48,054 nt of DNA from Candidatus Roizmanbacteria bacterium RIFCSPLOWO2_01_FULL_35_13 (GTDB lineage Bacteria; Patescibacteriota; Microgenomatia; UBA1406; GWC2-37-13), in NCBI GenBank assembly GCA_001789635.1, contig MGAF01000034.1, positions 1 to 48,054 of the forward strand, given 5' to 3'. The stretch's first letter is position 1. Each line of letters starts with the position of its first letter. The notes beneath the pieces were generated by a model that was not told the origin of the DNA, ran no database searches, and was given only the letters and a program-made list of their open reading frames with translations. The position numbers and the translations under genes are program-made. Below are positions 1-7,310 of the stretch, piece by piece.

Positions 1-92
1 CAAAAGAAATTATCCCAGAAGAAAAATTAAGCGGATTTAAAAACCCACACTTTTGTTCCATTAAGCCAAATTTCCGGATTTTTTTATCCTAA
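1..92 (+). CDS. C-terminal end of an unidentified protein (5' truncated)
   Basis: An open frame (codons in phase with base 3) runs in from the window edge and stops at TAA 90-92. About 29 residues are visible, lysine-rich then hydrophobic, ending FRIFLS. The tail is too short to assign a family. It converges on the minus-strand small membrane protein that follows. It could also be a chance open frame at the edge. Confidence 0.35.
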   Translation, partial: KEIIPEEKLSGFKNPHFCSIKPNFRIFLS

Positions 93-113
93 CTACTAAC
101 TAATAGCTATTGA

Positions 114-263
114 CTACTTTGTAGGTGTGACAAAAATCACTTTTACTCCTTTATCTTCTGGAAGCGGCGAAACTGGGCGATTTTTTTCTTTGATAAAATT
201 GAAGGCAATAAAAAGTAGAAGCGCCAGTCCAATTGCAATTAAAACTGCACCGATAACTTTCAT
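114..263 (-). CDS. Small single-pass membrane protein (49 aa)
   Basis: ATG at 263 overlaps the TGA stop of the upstream glycosyltransferase as ATGA, so the two are probably translationally coupled. The protein starts MKVIGAVLIAIGLALLLF, a single transmembrane helix at about residues 3-22. A charged segment (KEKNRP) and a short tail ending FVTPTK follow. No family is recognised. Coupling to a polyprenyl-phosphate glycosyltransferase suggests an accessory role in the same envelope process, but that is inference. Reality as a gene rests on the overlap and the clean TM helix. Confidence 0.6.
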   Translation of the reverse strand: MKVIGAVLIAIGLALLLFIAFNFIKEKNRPVSPLPEDKGVKVIFVTPTK

Positions 264-1195
264 AAATTTATTTTTTCTTTAATCAAAAATTTCGGCCGAT
301 TTTGCACTTCCTGGTAAATTTTTCCTACATACTCACCAATAATACCTATCGTAATAAGTTGAACTCCGCCTAAAAAGACAATTGAAAAAAATAAGGAAGC
401 CCAACCGGGTAACCAATCTCCCTGATTTAAAATAAAATGCTGAATCGATTTTACGACAATTACAAAGATACTAAAAACTGAAGTTAAAAAACCTAAGTAT
501 ATTGCCAAGCGGAGAGGTTTAGTTGAAAAAGCAGTGATTCCCTCCAAGGCAAAGTTAAGCATCCTGGAAACCGTATAGTGAGTTTCACCGGCAAAGCGTT
601 TTTCTCTTTTAAAAAATACATAGTCTGCGGAAAATCCACCCCAGGCCGTCAATCCGCGTAAAAATCTCGAGTGCTCAGGGAGACTATTGAAGAATTCCAC
701 GACACTTTTATCTATAAGTCTGTAATCTCCAACTTCTTCAGGTATTGGACTGTCCGATAAAAAGTTTATATATTTGTAAAATAATTGTGCGGTCAGTCTC
801 TTAAAAGAACTGTCTACGTCTCTCCTTTCTCTTTTAGCATAGACAATTTTTGTCCCTTTTTGCCATTTATCGATCATCTGAGGAATTATGTTGGGTGGAT
901 CCTGAAGATCGGCATCCAGAGTAATTACGCAATCTCCCGAAGCATTTTGGTATCCGGCGGTAAGGGCCATTTGATGACCAAAATTCCTTTGAAAGACAAT
1001 AAGTTTAATATTTTGCGATTTTTCAGCCTCTTTTTTTATGATTATAACGGTTTTATCGTTTGATCCATCGTCAACGAAAATAACTTCATGACGGTAAGGT
1101 TTAATGATCGGAAGTAGATTTTGAAGAAGAGGTTTGATGTTTTGTTCTTCATTATAGACCGGAATAACAATAGAGAGTAGAAAATCTTTAGTCAT
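260..1195 (-). CDS. GT2 family polyprenyl-phosphate glycosyltransferase (DPM1/GtrB/ArnC-like)
   Basis: The 311-aa protein has an N-terminal GT-A fold: IPVYNEE at about residues 11-17, VDDGS at 41-45, and the metal/nucleotide-binding DADLQDP at 94-100. The acceptor-side motif GDYRL follows, then two C-terminal transmembrane helices (about 228-250 and 265-290). This is the architecture of enzymes that transfer a sugar from a nucleotide sugar to undecaprenyl/dolichyl phosphate at the cytoplasmic membrane. Its sugar cannot be told from sequence. A TATAAT box lies 6 nt before the ATG, so the mRNA is probably leaderless. It overlaps the next small membrane gene by 4 nt. Confidence 0.9.
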   Translation of the reverse strand: MTKDFLLSIVIPVYNEEQNIKPLLQNLLPIIKPYRHEVIFVDDGSNDKTVIIIKKEAEKSQNIKLIVFQRNFGHQMALTAGYQNASGDCVITLDADLQDPPNIIPQMIDKWQKGTKIVYAKRERRDVDSSFKRLTAQLFYKYINFLSDSPIPEEVGDYRLIDKSVVEFFNSLPEHSRFLRGLTAWGGFSADYVFFKREKRFAGETHYTVSRMLNFALEGITAFSTKPLRLAIYLGFLTSVFSIFVIVVKSIQHFILNQGDWLPGWASLFFSIVFLGGVQLITIGIIGEYVGKIYQEVQNRPKFLIKEKINL

Positions 1196-1201
1196 GCAAA
1201 T

Positions 1202-1207
1202 ATTATA
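1202..1207 (-). promoter_or_regulatory. -10 box of the GT2 gene, leaderless arrangement
   Basis: TATAAT on the minus strand is separated from the ATG at 1195 by only 6 nt, which places the expected transcription start at or next to the start codon. No Shine-Dalgarno is present. Confidence 0.6.
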
Positions 1208-1228
1208 GCGAAATAATGAAGTTTTTTA

Positions 1229-1318
1229 TTGACTCTTTAGAGTCAAGAAGTGCCATGAAGTAGAACATAGTTCACTTCATGGCCATGTACCGTGCTGCAA
1301 AGCAGCTCTGGTACATGG
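1229..1318. repeat. Three tandem hairpins abutting the tRNA 3' end
   Basis: Three perfect stems follow one another. TTGACTC pairs with GAGTCAA (1229-1246). CCATGAAGT pairs with ACTTCATGG (1253-1282). CCATGTACC plus GCTGC pairs with GCAGC plus GGTACATGG (1283-1318). The last hairpin includes the encoded CCA of the tRNA (bases 1316-1318). No T-run follows on the minus strand, so a classical intrinsic terminator is not evident. It may be a transcript-end or processing structure, or inserted palindromic DNA. Confidence 0.6.
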
Positions 1319-1578
1319 TTACGGGGCCGGGAGTTGAACCACGGTCTAGGAGATTATGCAACTGTAATCTCCAATTACTTGGAGTGTCGGACTGTGTCTT
1401 CACCCCGCTAAGCGGGGGTTGGCGTTCAGTCTCTACAGGTCCCCGACGTTACGTCGGGGTTCCCGCGGCGTTCCCCCGCTAAGCGGGGATTCGCCGTTAT
1501 AAGCCAATTATCAAATGAAATTGCTTTCATATGAGCCCATTTTATTAAGCCTCCTGTGCAACCGTACACTACCCCGTA
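1316..1578 (-). tRNA. tRNA with CAU anticodon (Met or Ile2), interrupted by a group I intron
   Basis: Exon 1 is 1578-1548 and exon 2 is 1358-1316. The acceptor stem UACGGGG/CCCCGUA is perfect, with discriminator A and an encoded CCA. The D stem is GUGU/GCAC and the anticodon stem GGAGG/UCUCC closes the loop CUCAUAA, so the anticodon is CAU. Three G-C pairs in the anticodon stem, the initiator signature, are absent, so this is an elongator Met or a lysidine-modified Ile tRNA. The T loop is UUCAACU, but the T stem (CGUGG/CCCGG) has two mismatches unless a U is bulged. U1-A72 is also unusual. Exons join between U33 and C34. Confidence 0.8.
1359..1547 (-). ncRNA. Group I self-splicing intron (189 nt, no ORF) in tRNA(CAU)
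   Basis: The intron follows U33 and ends in G, as group I introns do (omega-G). Visible core elements in transcript order: a P2-like hairpin; P4/P5 with CGGCG/CGCCG enclosing CCCCGC-UUA-GCGGGG; P6 CCCCGACG-UAA-CGUCGGGG; P7 GACUG (1431-1427) pairing with CAGUC (1394-1390); J8/7 GAAGACA; P8 CCCCGC-UUA-GCGGGG; and P9 CUCCAA-GUAA-UUGGAG with a GNRA tetraloop (1384-1369). Size and layout resemble the small bacterial tRNA introns of Azoarcus and cyanobacteria. P1 pairing is imperfect in my reading. No homing endonuclease is encoded. Confidence 0.8.
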
Positions 1579-1609
1579 TTTAAAAGTACAAAAGCAAAAC
1601 TGCAGCCGA

Positions 1610-1638
1610 ATTATATCTAAAATTTCATATTAAATCAA
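1610..1638 (-). promoter_or_regulatory. Sigma-70 promoter of the tRNA(CAU) gene
   Basis: On the minus strand TTGATT (1638-1633) is followed by a 17-nt spacer and TATAAT (1615-1610), about 31 nt before the first tRNA base. Confidence 0.7.
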
Positions 1639-1673
1639 TAGACTGCGGCGGCAAATTCAATTAAAATTAACAG

Positions 1674-2807
1674 ATGACTTCTTCTAAGATTTTTCTTTTA
1701 ACCATAGTCATTTCTCTCTTTATTTTCGTTAGGGTTTACTACAGGAATTTTGTGTTAACAAGCGATTTTGTCAATATTTATACCGCAATATCTATGGTAA
1801 AAAATGGACAGGGAAATCAGCTTTATGATATAGATTGGCAGAAGATCAATCAAAGTAAAATTGTTAAATATACCGCCATAGAATTTTTACCTTTTAGACA
1901 TTCTCCGCTTGTTGCTTTACTGTTTTTTCCGTTTACTTTTTTAGGACTTGGGAAAGCATATCTTCTTTTTGCCTATATAAACATATTAGGTTTATATTTA
2001 TTTTATTTGTTGGCTAAGAAGATATTTGTACATATTTCCGGTAATCTTCTTTATGCAATATTAATTTTTTTATCCCTTCCCACGCTCCGTGCTTTAGTGA
2101 GCGGTCAAACCCCGATATTATTGTCTCTCGTATTTCTGATTTTTTATGTCTTTCTTAAACGTCAAAACTGGTTTATGGCTGGAATGTTTGGCGGATTGAT
2201 ATTTTTCTTGAAAATACAGCTATTCATACTCATTCCTTTTATTTTCCTGCTCTCTAACTACAAAAAAAAGTTCATAACCGGATTTATTTTGAGTTCGATA
2301 TTATTGTTTTTTATAAGTCTGCGGGTGGTTGGTCTGCCCGGATTACTAAAATACCTGGGCTTTATTATAGAAACCGAAAAAAGCATATATGGAAGTCATT
2401 TATGGGATTCGTTTGCAATGGCTTCTTTATTGTTTCGGATGGGAATTAATGGTGTTGGGCTATTGACAGTGAACATCTTTTTATATGTCTTCGCATTGTT
2501 ATTTTTCAAAAGAGATTTAAAAAACCGCAGTTTTGACGAAATGTTTGCAATCTCTACACTATTAGTTGCCCTTTTTTCAGTCCATTTTCTAGCCCATGAT
2601 TTAACCATTTTAAATGTAACGATATTAATCCTGTTTAACAGATATTACGAGTTTAATAAAGATAATAAGCAGATATTTTATGTAGCTGTATTGCTGTATT
2701 CGCTTATATTTTTTTTGGTTGTGCCTGTTATTTTTGGCATCAACTTTAATTTAGGGCCATTAATATTATTGCTTACAATTTTTATACTATTTAAGAGGAA
2801 AATATGA
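1674..2807 (+). CDS. GT87-like polyprenol-phosphate-sugar mannosyltransferase family membrane protein (DUF2029)
   Basis: This 377-aa protein is strongly hydrophobic, with roughly nine transmembrane helices. An Asp at residue 31 follows the first helix, the position of the GT-C catalytic aspartate. The segment SGQTPILL and the later lysine between helices (FFLKIQLF) match the GQ...K pattern of GT87/DUF2029 proteins. Such enzymes transfer a sugar from a lipid-linked donor on the outer face of the membrane. The stop overlaps the next start as ATGA, so it forms a two-gene unit with another multi-pass protein. The specific glycan is unknown. Confidence 0.7.
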   Translation: MTSSKIFLLTIVISLFIFVRVYYRNFVLTSDFVNIYTAISMVKNGQGNQLYDIDWQKINQSKIVKYTAIEFLPFRHSPLVALLFFPFTFLGLGKAYLLFAYINILGLYLFYLLAKKIFVHISGNLLYAILIFLSLPTLRALVSGQTPILLSLVFLIFYVFLKRQNWFMAGMFGGLIFFLKIQLFILIPFIFLLSNYKKKFITGFILSSILLFFISLRVVGLPGLLKYLGFIIETEKSIYGSHLWDSFAMASLLFRMGINGVGLLTVNIFLYVFALLFFKRDLKNRSFDEMFAISTLLVALFSVHFLAHDLTILNVTILILFNRYYEFNKDNKQIFYVAVLLYSLIFFLVVPVIFGINFNLGPLILLLTIFILFKRKI

Positions 2808-4285
2808 AATTGGGTAAAAATAGTTTTAATTTCAAGTTTGTATCTGCAGTTCTGCTTATTATTTATGCGGTATTTTTTTTTATAAGAGCGAAAACCTATC
2901 TGGATTCGGATTTTGGCTGGGGACTGCGGTTGGGAGAGATTATCTTAAAAAGCGGTTTCCCTGTAAAAGATCCTTTTTCCTATACCATGCCAAGTTATAC
3001 TTATGCGGATCACGAATGGCTGATTCATGTCGGTATGGCTAAATTTTATTCACTTGCGGGATACAGCGGACTTTCTTTGATTTTTACGTTTATCATTATG
3101 AGCACAATATTGATTGTAGTCAGGAAATCGGATATCAGGTTCATGCCGATACAGATTTTGTTTATTTGCGGAGTTCTGATTTCCTATTACGGGATAAGGT
3201 CGCAGGTAATTACCTGGTTATTTTTTGCTATTTTATGCAGGTGGATTTTAAATAATGATTGGTGGAGCAAATATAAATTTTTTGTTCCGGTCCTTTTTTT
3301 GTTTTGGGCAAACCTGCATGGGGGATTTATTATCGGTTGGATTGTTTTATTTGTTATAACAATTGAGAAGCGAAAATTTCCGGAAGTCATAGTAACACTG
3401 GCGAGTATTTTAATAACCTTAATTAACCCTTATGGTCTGGAGTTATGGAAAGAAGTGTGGATTTTTGTAAAAGATCCGTACATCCGTTTTTCAATCTTAG
3501 AATGGCGTCCTATTCTCTTTGCCATAACCTCTGTGGAACTTCTCTCCCTGGCATATTGTGGGGCATTTATTTTACATTATAGAAAAAAGTATGCTAGGCA
3601 CGAATTAATTCTGGCGGTTCTTTTGTTCCTAGCCGCTTTTTCATCGGCCAGAAATTTTCCTTTATTTATTATTTATGCCTTAATTTTGATTCGGAAAGGT
3701 CTAGATAATTTTATTTCGGATATTACGGTAAATAAAATAAGAGCTTCCCGTTTTCATTTGTTTTATGTTGTTTTTTTTACCCTGGTTTCTGTTTTAGGCT
3801 CAGCCCAGTTATGGGGGGACTATAATGCCGGGAAAAATCTCAATGAAGAAAACTTTTATCCGCGTCTGGCTGTCCGTTATTTGTCGGATCATTTACCCGA
3901 AGGACAAATCTTCAGCAGTTACGAGTGGGGCGGGTATCTGATTTGGAAGTTACCGCAAAAGAAAGTCTTTATTGACGGAAGAATGTCAAGTATGAGCCAA
4001 AAAAATAAAACCGGTGAAAGTGACTATATTTTTGCTGAGTATATGTCTCTAATAACTTCAAAAACTTCATTGGCCAAGGTTTTTCAAAAATACAAAGTCG
4101 ATACCGTACTGCTTCCCCGCAGGTGGACAGATGAAAAAAGTAGAGATATTATGAAGAGTTATGTCAGTAAATTCATAAAAGACCTCAAAAAAAATAATTT
4201 CAAAGCAGTTTATCAGGATAAAGTGGCCATAATATTAACTAAAAAAATACCTGTTTCCACCGCTGCCAGTTTGGAAGGGGAGTAG
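2804..4285 (+). CDS. Multi-pass membrane protein, GT-C glycosyltransferase-like
   Basis: The 493-aa protein has an N-terminal helix, then a loop DSDFGWGLRLGE with two Asp residues and a nearby ADHEWL motif. This resembles the first extracytoplasmic loop of GT-C enzymes. About ten more helices follow, and then a soluble C-terminal domain (from about residue 350) with SSYEWGGYLIW and IDGRMS motifs. It overlaps the GT87-like gene by 4 nt. Its last 47 nt overlap the convergent FtsB/DivIC-like gene. No catalytic assignment can be made; a transferase or flippase-like envelope role is inferred from architecture and partner. Confidence 0.6.
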   Translation: MKLGKNSFNFKFVSAVLLIIYAVFFFIRAKTYLDSDFGWGLRLGEIILKSGFPVKDPFSYTMPSYTYADHEWLIHVGMAKFYSLAGYSGLSLIFTFIIMSTILIVVRKSDIRFMPIQILFICGVLISYYGIRSQVITWLFFAILCRWILNNDWWSKYKFFVPVLFLFWANLHGGFIIGWIVLFVITIEKRKFPEVIVTLASILITLINPYGLELWKEVWIFVKDPYIRFSILEWRPILFAITSVELLSLAYCGAFILHYRKKYARHELILAVLLFLAAFSSARNFPLFIIYALILIRKGLDNFISDITVNKIRASRFHLFYVVFFTLVSVLGSAQLWGDYNAGKNLNEENFYPRLAVRYLSDHLPEGQIFSSYEWGGYLIWKLPQKKVFIDGRMSSMSQKNKTGESDYIFAEYMSLITSKTSLAKVFQKYKVDTVLLPRRWTDEKSRDIMKSYVSKFIKDLKKNNFKAVYQDKVAIILTKKIPVSTAASLEGE

Positions 4286-4595
4286 GAGTTATAATTATTG
4301 GAGTTGGAGTAGGCTGGGGAAGAATAATGGCAACCTCATCTTCTTTCAGCAGATTGAGTTTGTTCCGGATTGTTTTTTCAACCTCATTAAAGTCGCTTTT
4401 TTTCAGGAGTTGGGTTTTAAGTGTGATGTTTTTTTTCTTTTCATTTTCATAGTCTCTCAGGTAACTCTGATAAAAAGAAACTTTACTTTTATAATCAAAA
4501 AGATTTTTAGTAAGGGATGAGAAAAAGAAGAGCAGCAACAGGAAAAAGACAATCTTTCTAATAAATTTCATAACAGAATTTAAATTTTCTGTCAT
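4239..4595 (-). CDS. FtsB/DivIC-like septum formation initiator family protein
   Basis: The protein has a single transmembrane helix (about residues 14-28), then a predicted coiled coil rich in K/E/N/L, then the typical hinge NKLNLLKEDEVAIILP. A proline/threonine-rich tail follows. FtsB/DivIC proteins are bitopic divisome scaffolds. The ATG at 4595 is supplied by the end of the palindromic repeat at 4588-4720. The internal ATG at 4571 (MKFIRK) is a likely original start and gives 110 aa. The gene ends inside the convergent upstream gene. Confidence 0.65.
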   Translation of the reverse strand: MTENLNSVMKFIRKIVFFLLLLFFFSSLTKNLFDYKSKVSFYQSYLRDYENEKKKNITLKTQLLKKSDFNEVEKTIRNKLNLLKEDEVAIILPQPTPTPIIITPTPLPNWQRWKQVFF

Positions 4596-4720
4596 CCTGA
4601 GCGACCTGCCTCGCCGGCAAGGCGGGTTAGCGAAGGATCTAGCAAAGCGTTTCTAATAATCTAAATTACGCTTATACGCTAGATTCTTCACTCCGCTACG
4701 CTACGTTCAGAATGACAGAA
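4588..4720. repeat. Long palindromic repeat element (copy 1)
   Basis: The ends TTCTGTCATCCTGA and TCAGAATGACAGA are inverted. The interior holds AGCGAAGGATCTAGC against GCTAGATTCTTCACT, and a nested GC-rich palindrome CCTGCCTCGCCGGCAAGG. Related copies lie at 40995-41088, 42062-42140 and, inside trmD, 44691-44771. It has no coding capacity and separates the FtsB-like gene from yqeY. Confidence 0.8.
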
Positions 4721-4726
4721 TGTAAT

Positions 4727-5170
4727 TCATACTTTAATGCTAGACTGCAAAAGTCTTACGATTCTGGAAGATTCTGCCTTGTTTTTCAGCTTTCCGACGC
4801 AAACACCTATGATTGCTTCGGGATTTTTATCATATATTTCTTTATTTTCAGCTACAATTTTTTCTATTTCTTTCTTAAGATCCTCGTCCGATATTTCCTT
4901 GGGCAGGTAGACTGATACTATATCGAGTTGTTTCTGATAGTCGGAGATTAAATCTTCCCTTTTTCCTTTTTTAAAAGCCTCGATGGATTCGTTTAACTCT
5001 TTAGCAATTTTCCGCAAAACAGTAATTATTTCCTCATCTATTAATTCAATCTTTTTATCAATCTCTTTATTTTTAATTTGTGCTAAAATGTATCTAAGAA
5101 TCGATAATTTTTCCTGATCATGATTTTTAAGAGATTGAATCTGATCAGCGACAATTTTTTTCCTTAACAT
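4727..5170 (-). CDS. yqeY: GatB/YqeY domain protein
   Basis: This 147-aa protein matches the stand-alone YqeY family related to the C-terminal tRNA-binding domain of GatB. It has an N-terminal helical bundle with LSILRYILAQIKNKEID, then YQKQLDIVSVYLPKE and the terminal GKLKNKA segment. Family length is about 150 aa, so it is complete. It is thought to bind tRNA; its exact role is unsettled. It stops in the edge of the palindromic repeat and is divergent from the gene at 5187. Confidence 0.85.
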   Translation of the reverse strand: MLRKKIVADQIQSLKNHDQEKLSILRYILAQIKNKEIDKKIELIDEEIITVLRKIAKELNESIEAFKKGKREDLISDYQKQLDIVSVYLPKEISDEDLKKEIEKIVAENKEIYDKNPEAIIGVCVGKLKNKAESSRIVRLLQSSIKV

Positions 5171-5186
5171 AATTTAATTATAGTCT

Positions 5187-5588
5187 ATGACTAAAAGAAA
5201 TAGCCAGGACATAACTGACATTTTCAGAAAGTTAAAGAAAGCTTTGGGTACAAAACCTACGCACGAAAAAATGTATGAAGAGATCCGCATGATGCGTTTT
5301 AAGATAAGGCCTATTTCGGGCGACATCTCCTTATTACAGTTAAAAAATCACCAGCTTATTGAAACTCTCTGGGGATTGGGAAAGCTTGATGAGGTTTTTC
5401 AAAAAGAGTATGACAAATTGGGAAATAACCAGAAAGAGGTTTTCTTCAGGCTTTTTGATAATCTTTATGATCAGTATCAGGAAGAGTTAAATAAGATAAA
5501 TGTGAGTAAAGAAATTAGACCTAAGTTATCCCAGGTATTTGAAATGGAGATCTTTAAGGATTTTTCTGCAAAAAGAAAATCAAATTAA
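5187..5588 (+). CDS. Conserved-looking hypothetical protein (133 aa), charged helical
   Basis: No family is recognised. The protein is predicted all-alpha and rich in K/E, with no membrane segment. It contains the pattern LKNHQLIETLWGLGKLDEVF followed by long amphipathic helices. Its TAA shares a base with the ATG of the exonuclease-like gene downstream (TAATG), so the two are co-transcribed and probably translationally coupled. A link to nucleic-acid metabolism is inferred only from that partner. Confidence 0.65.
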   Translation: MTKRNSQDITDIFRKLKKALGTKPTHEKMYEEIRMMRFKIRPISGDISLLQLKNHQLIETLWGLGKLDEVFQKEYDKLGNNQKEVFFRLFDNLYDQYQEELNKINVSKEIRPKLSQVFEMEIFKDFSAKRKSN

Positions 5589-6166
5589 TGAAAAAACTGC
5601 CCGTTGTTCTTGATCTAGAAACAAAACATACTTTCCACGAGTTTAGGGATCCTAAAAAACTTGGCGTGACAGTCGTCGGTTTGTATGACTACCGTGACCA
5701 AAAAACTAAAGTTTTTGAAGAAAAAGATCTGGCAAAACTTTTTACTTTGCTTGAAACCTGCTCGTACATAATCGGATTTAATGTCAAAGGTTTTGACATG
5801 GAGGTATTGCAGGGATATTATCCGGGAAAAATTCATCATTTTCCCGTATTTGATCTTCTGGATGACCTTAGGAGTAAGATAGGAAGAAGGTTGGCTTTAA
5901 ATGATTTTTTATTCGCTACTTTAGGAAAGAAAAAAACCGGTCATGGTTTACAGGCGATAGAACTTTTTAAAGAGGGAAAGATAAATGAATTAAAAAAGTA
6001 TTGTTTAGACGATGTGATGTTGACTAAAGAATTGTTTGAGTTTGGGATAGAAAAAGGTGAAGTTATGTATCTAAATGAAAAGGGAAAAATTTCTGTAAAA
6101 GTAGAATGGAAAAAATATCTGGAAGATTCGGAAAAAGTAGACACCCATTTAACGCTTCCGTTTTAA
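5588..6166 (+). CDS. RNase H-fold 3'-5' exonuclease-like protein (DEDD superfamily)
   Basis: In this 192-aa protein the DEDD motifs can be read in order. Exo I is LDLETK (Asp9, Glu11), Exo II is IIGFNVKGFDMEVL (Asp near residue 67), and Exo III is YCLDDVMLTKELF with Tyr and Asp in the DEDDy-like spacing. It resembles the predicted exonuclease domain attached to superfamily helicases (YprB-like). It would remove nucleotides from a 3' end with two metal ions; the substrate is unknown. It is coupled to the hypothetical gene just upstream. Confidence 0.7.
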   Translation: MKKLPVVLDLETKHTFHEFRDPKKLGVTVVGLYDYRDQKTKVFEEKDLAKLFTLLETCSYIIGFNVKGFDMEVLQGYYPGKIHHFPVFDLLDDLRSKIGRRLALNDFLFATLGKKKTGHGLQAIELFKEGKINELKKYCLDDVMLTKELFEFGIEKGEVMYLNEKGKISVKVEWKKYLEDSEKVDTHLTLPF

Positions 6167-6168
6167 TC

Positions 6169-6804
6169 TTACTGATTTTCAGGAGCGTATTGTTTTTTAA
6201 GCTGTTCCAGATCAAAGCTCGGAGCGGCTCCATTACCGGAGGTTCCTGTCGGAATATTCTGAAAGACTGAGCTGAAATCCTGGAACTCCACGTCTGTCGG
6301 AGGGGTAAACAAAGAATCAGATACGACAGCAGGTTTGCAGGCATCCTTATATTTTTCTATCTCGGCCAAAAATGATTCGCCTTTGTTTTCGCCTGTCGGT
6401 GTTTGAGAAGACGGTGTCGTTTGCAGGGTCTCATCGGGAATTTCAAAAACAAACCCTTTTTTTGTTTCTTCGTCCCAACTATACATTTTCCGGTCCTTCA
6501 TGATTATTTGTGAATTTATTTCTTTTCCGTTTGTCAAAGTTTTGGCTACAACATGGATCGCCCCTCCCTTGATTTGGGTTGTTGATTCTGTGCCTTTTTC
6601 ATCTTTATAAGTACACTCCAGGCTTAAGGATTTTGAGAGAGCATCTTTTATTGAGGTAAAGACATTCCCGTCCTGAGTTTGTCCTTGGCCAACATTTGTA
6701 TTTACTGCGCCCGGTTGTGCCGGTTTATTTTTAAATGCGAGAAAAGCCCCACCACCTAAAAGAAGAAGTATTACGACTATAATAACAGGAAGCGATTTAT
6801 TCAT
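6169..6804 (-). CDS. Membrane-anchored extracytoplasmic protein, unknown function
   Basis: The 211-aa protein has an N-terminal transmembrane anchor (about residues 5-24) with no lipobox cysteine. A low-complexity Q/G/T/N linker follows, then a soluble domain with two cysteines (in LECTYKD and YKDACKP) that could form a disulfide, and a final disordered tail. The middle part (QIIMKDRKMYSWDEETKKG) resembles lipoprotein-type beta-sheet folds seen in many secreted Patescibacteria proteins. No enzyme motif is present. It stands alone and converges with the exonuclease-like gene. Confidence 0.6.
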   Translation of the reverse strand: MNKSLPVIIVVILLLLGGGAFLAFKNKPAQPGAVNTNVGQGQTQDGNVFTSIKDALSKSLSLECTYKDEKGTESTTQIKGGAIHVVAKTLTNGKEINSQIIMKDRKMYSWDEETKKGFVFEIPDETLQTTPSSQTPTGENKGESFLAEIEKYKDACKPAVVSDSLFTPPTDVEFQDFSSVFQNIPTGTSGNGAAPSFDLEQLKKQYAPENQ

Positions 6805-6842
6805 ACGATGAATTATATCCTTTGTATTTTATTTGTCAATAA

Positions 6843-7310
6843 TTACACTTCGAGAATTGGTTCTTTGCCTTCATCCCACAATTCTTCATTAAAAAACTTT
6901 ATTTTTTTCGGAATTACTTTATACATTCTTCCTTTGACGGCTTTTTTCAGCATCCCTTCATAAGTATATAGATTGCTCGTTACGCCTAAAGTTCTTCTCC
7001 AGAGATTAAGTGCATAGACTATTTTATGCATGCCCGAAATTTTTTCGGCCAAGCCATAGATCTGAAGCCCTTTTTTCTTGCTTGCGGGTTTTTGGGGCGA
7101 ATCGGCAATCGATAAAGCTATTTTGGGATTTTTAGCAATATGTCTGCAATGAATTGTGTTAGGGTCACTCAAAAAGTAAATATTTAAGTCTTTATCTGTT
7201 GAATAATATACCGTTGCGATCCAGGGATGTTTTCCATTTGTTGCAATAACCATCTGAAAATTATTATTTAGAAAGTCTTTTATATATTTTAAAGCTTCCC
7301 TGTTTTTCAT
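6843..7310 (-). CDS. Pyridoxamine 5'-phosphate oxidase-like FMN-binding split-barrel protein
   Basis: This 155-aa protein has the split-barrel signature: MVIATNGKHPWIATVYYS, YFLSDPNTIHCRHIAKNPKIALSI and a terminal KVIPKKIKFFNEE strand. These positions bind FMN and form the dimer in general-stress and PPOX-like proteins. A role as PdxH is not supported, and a flavin reductase or stress role is as likely. The start overlaps the stop of the methyltransferase-like membrane gene upstream by 4 nt. A second, broken PPOX-like gene lies at 18530. Confidence 0.75.
   Translation of the reverse strand: MKNREALKYIKDFLNNNFQMVIATNGKHPWIATVYYSTDKDLNIYFLSDPNTIHCRHIAKNPKIALSIADSPQKPASKKKGLQIYGLAEKISGMHKIVYALNLWRRTLGVTSNLYTYEGMLKKAVKGRMYKVIPKKIKFFNEELWDEGKEPILEV

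Noticed and set aside
785-1063. Plus-strand open frame opposite the GT2 gene
   Set aside because: It is the antisense shadow of a strongly conserved glycosyltransferase and has no promoter or ribosome site.
1279-1482. Plus-strand 67-codon open frame
   Set aside because: It lies over the tRNA exon and group I intron hairpins on the other strand; the open frame is a by-product of GC-rich stems.
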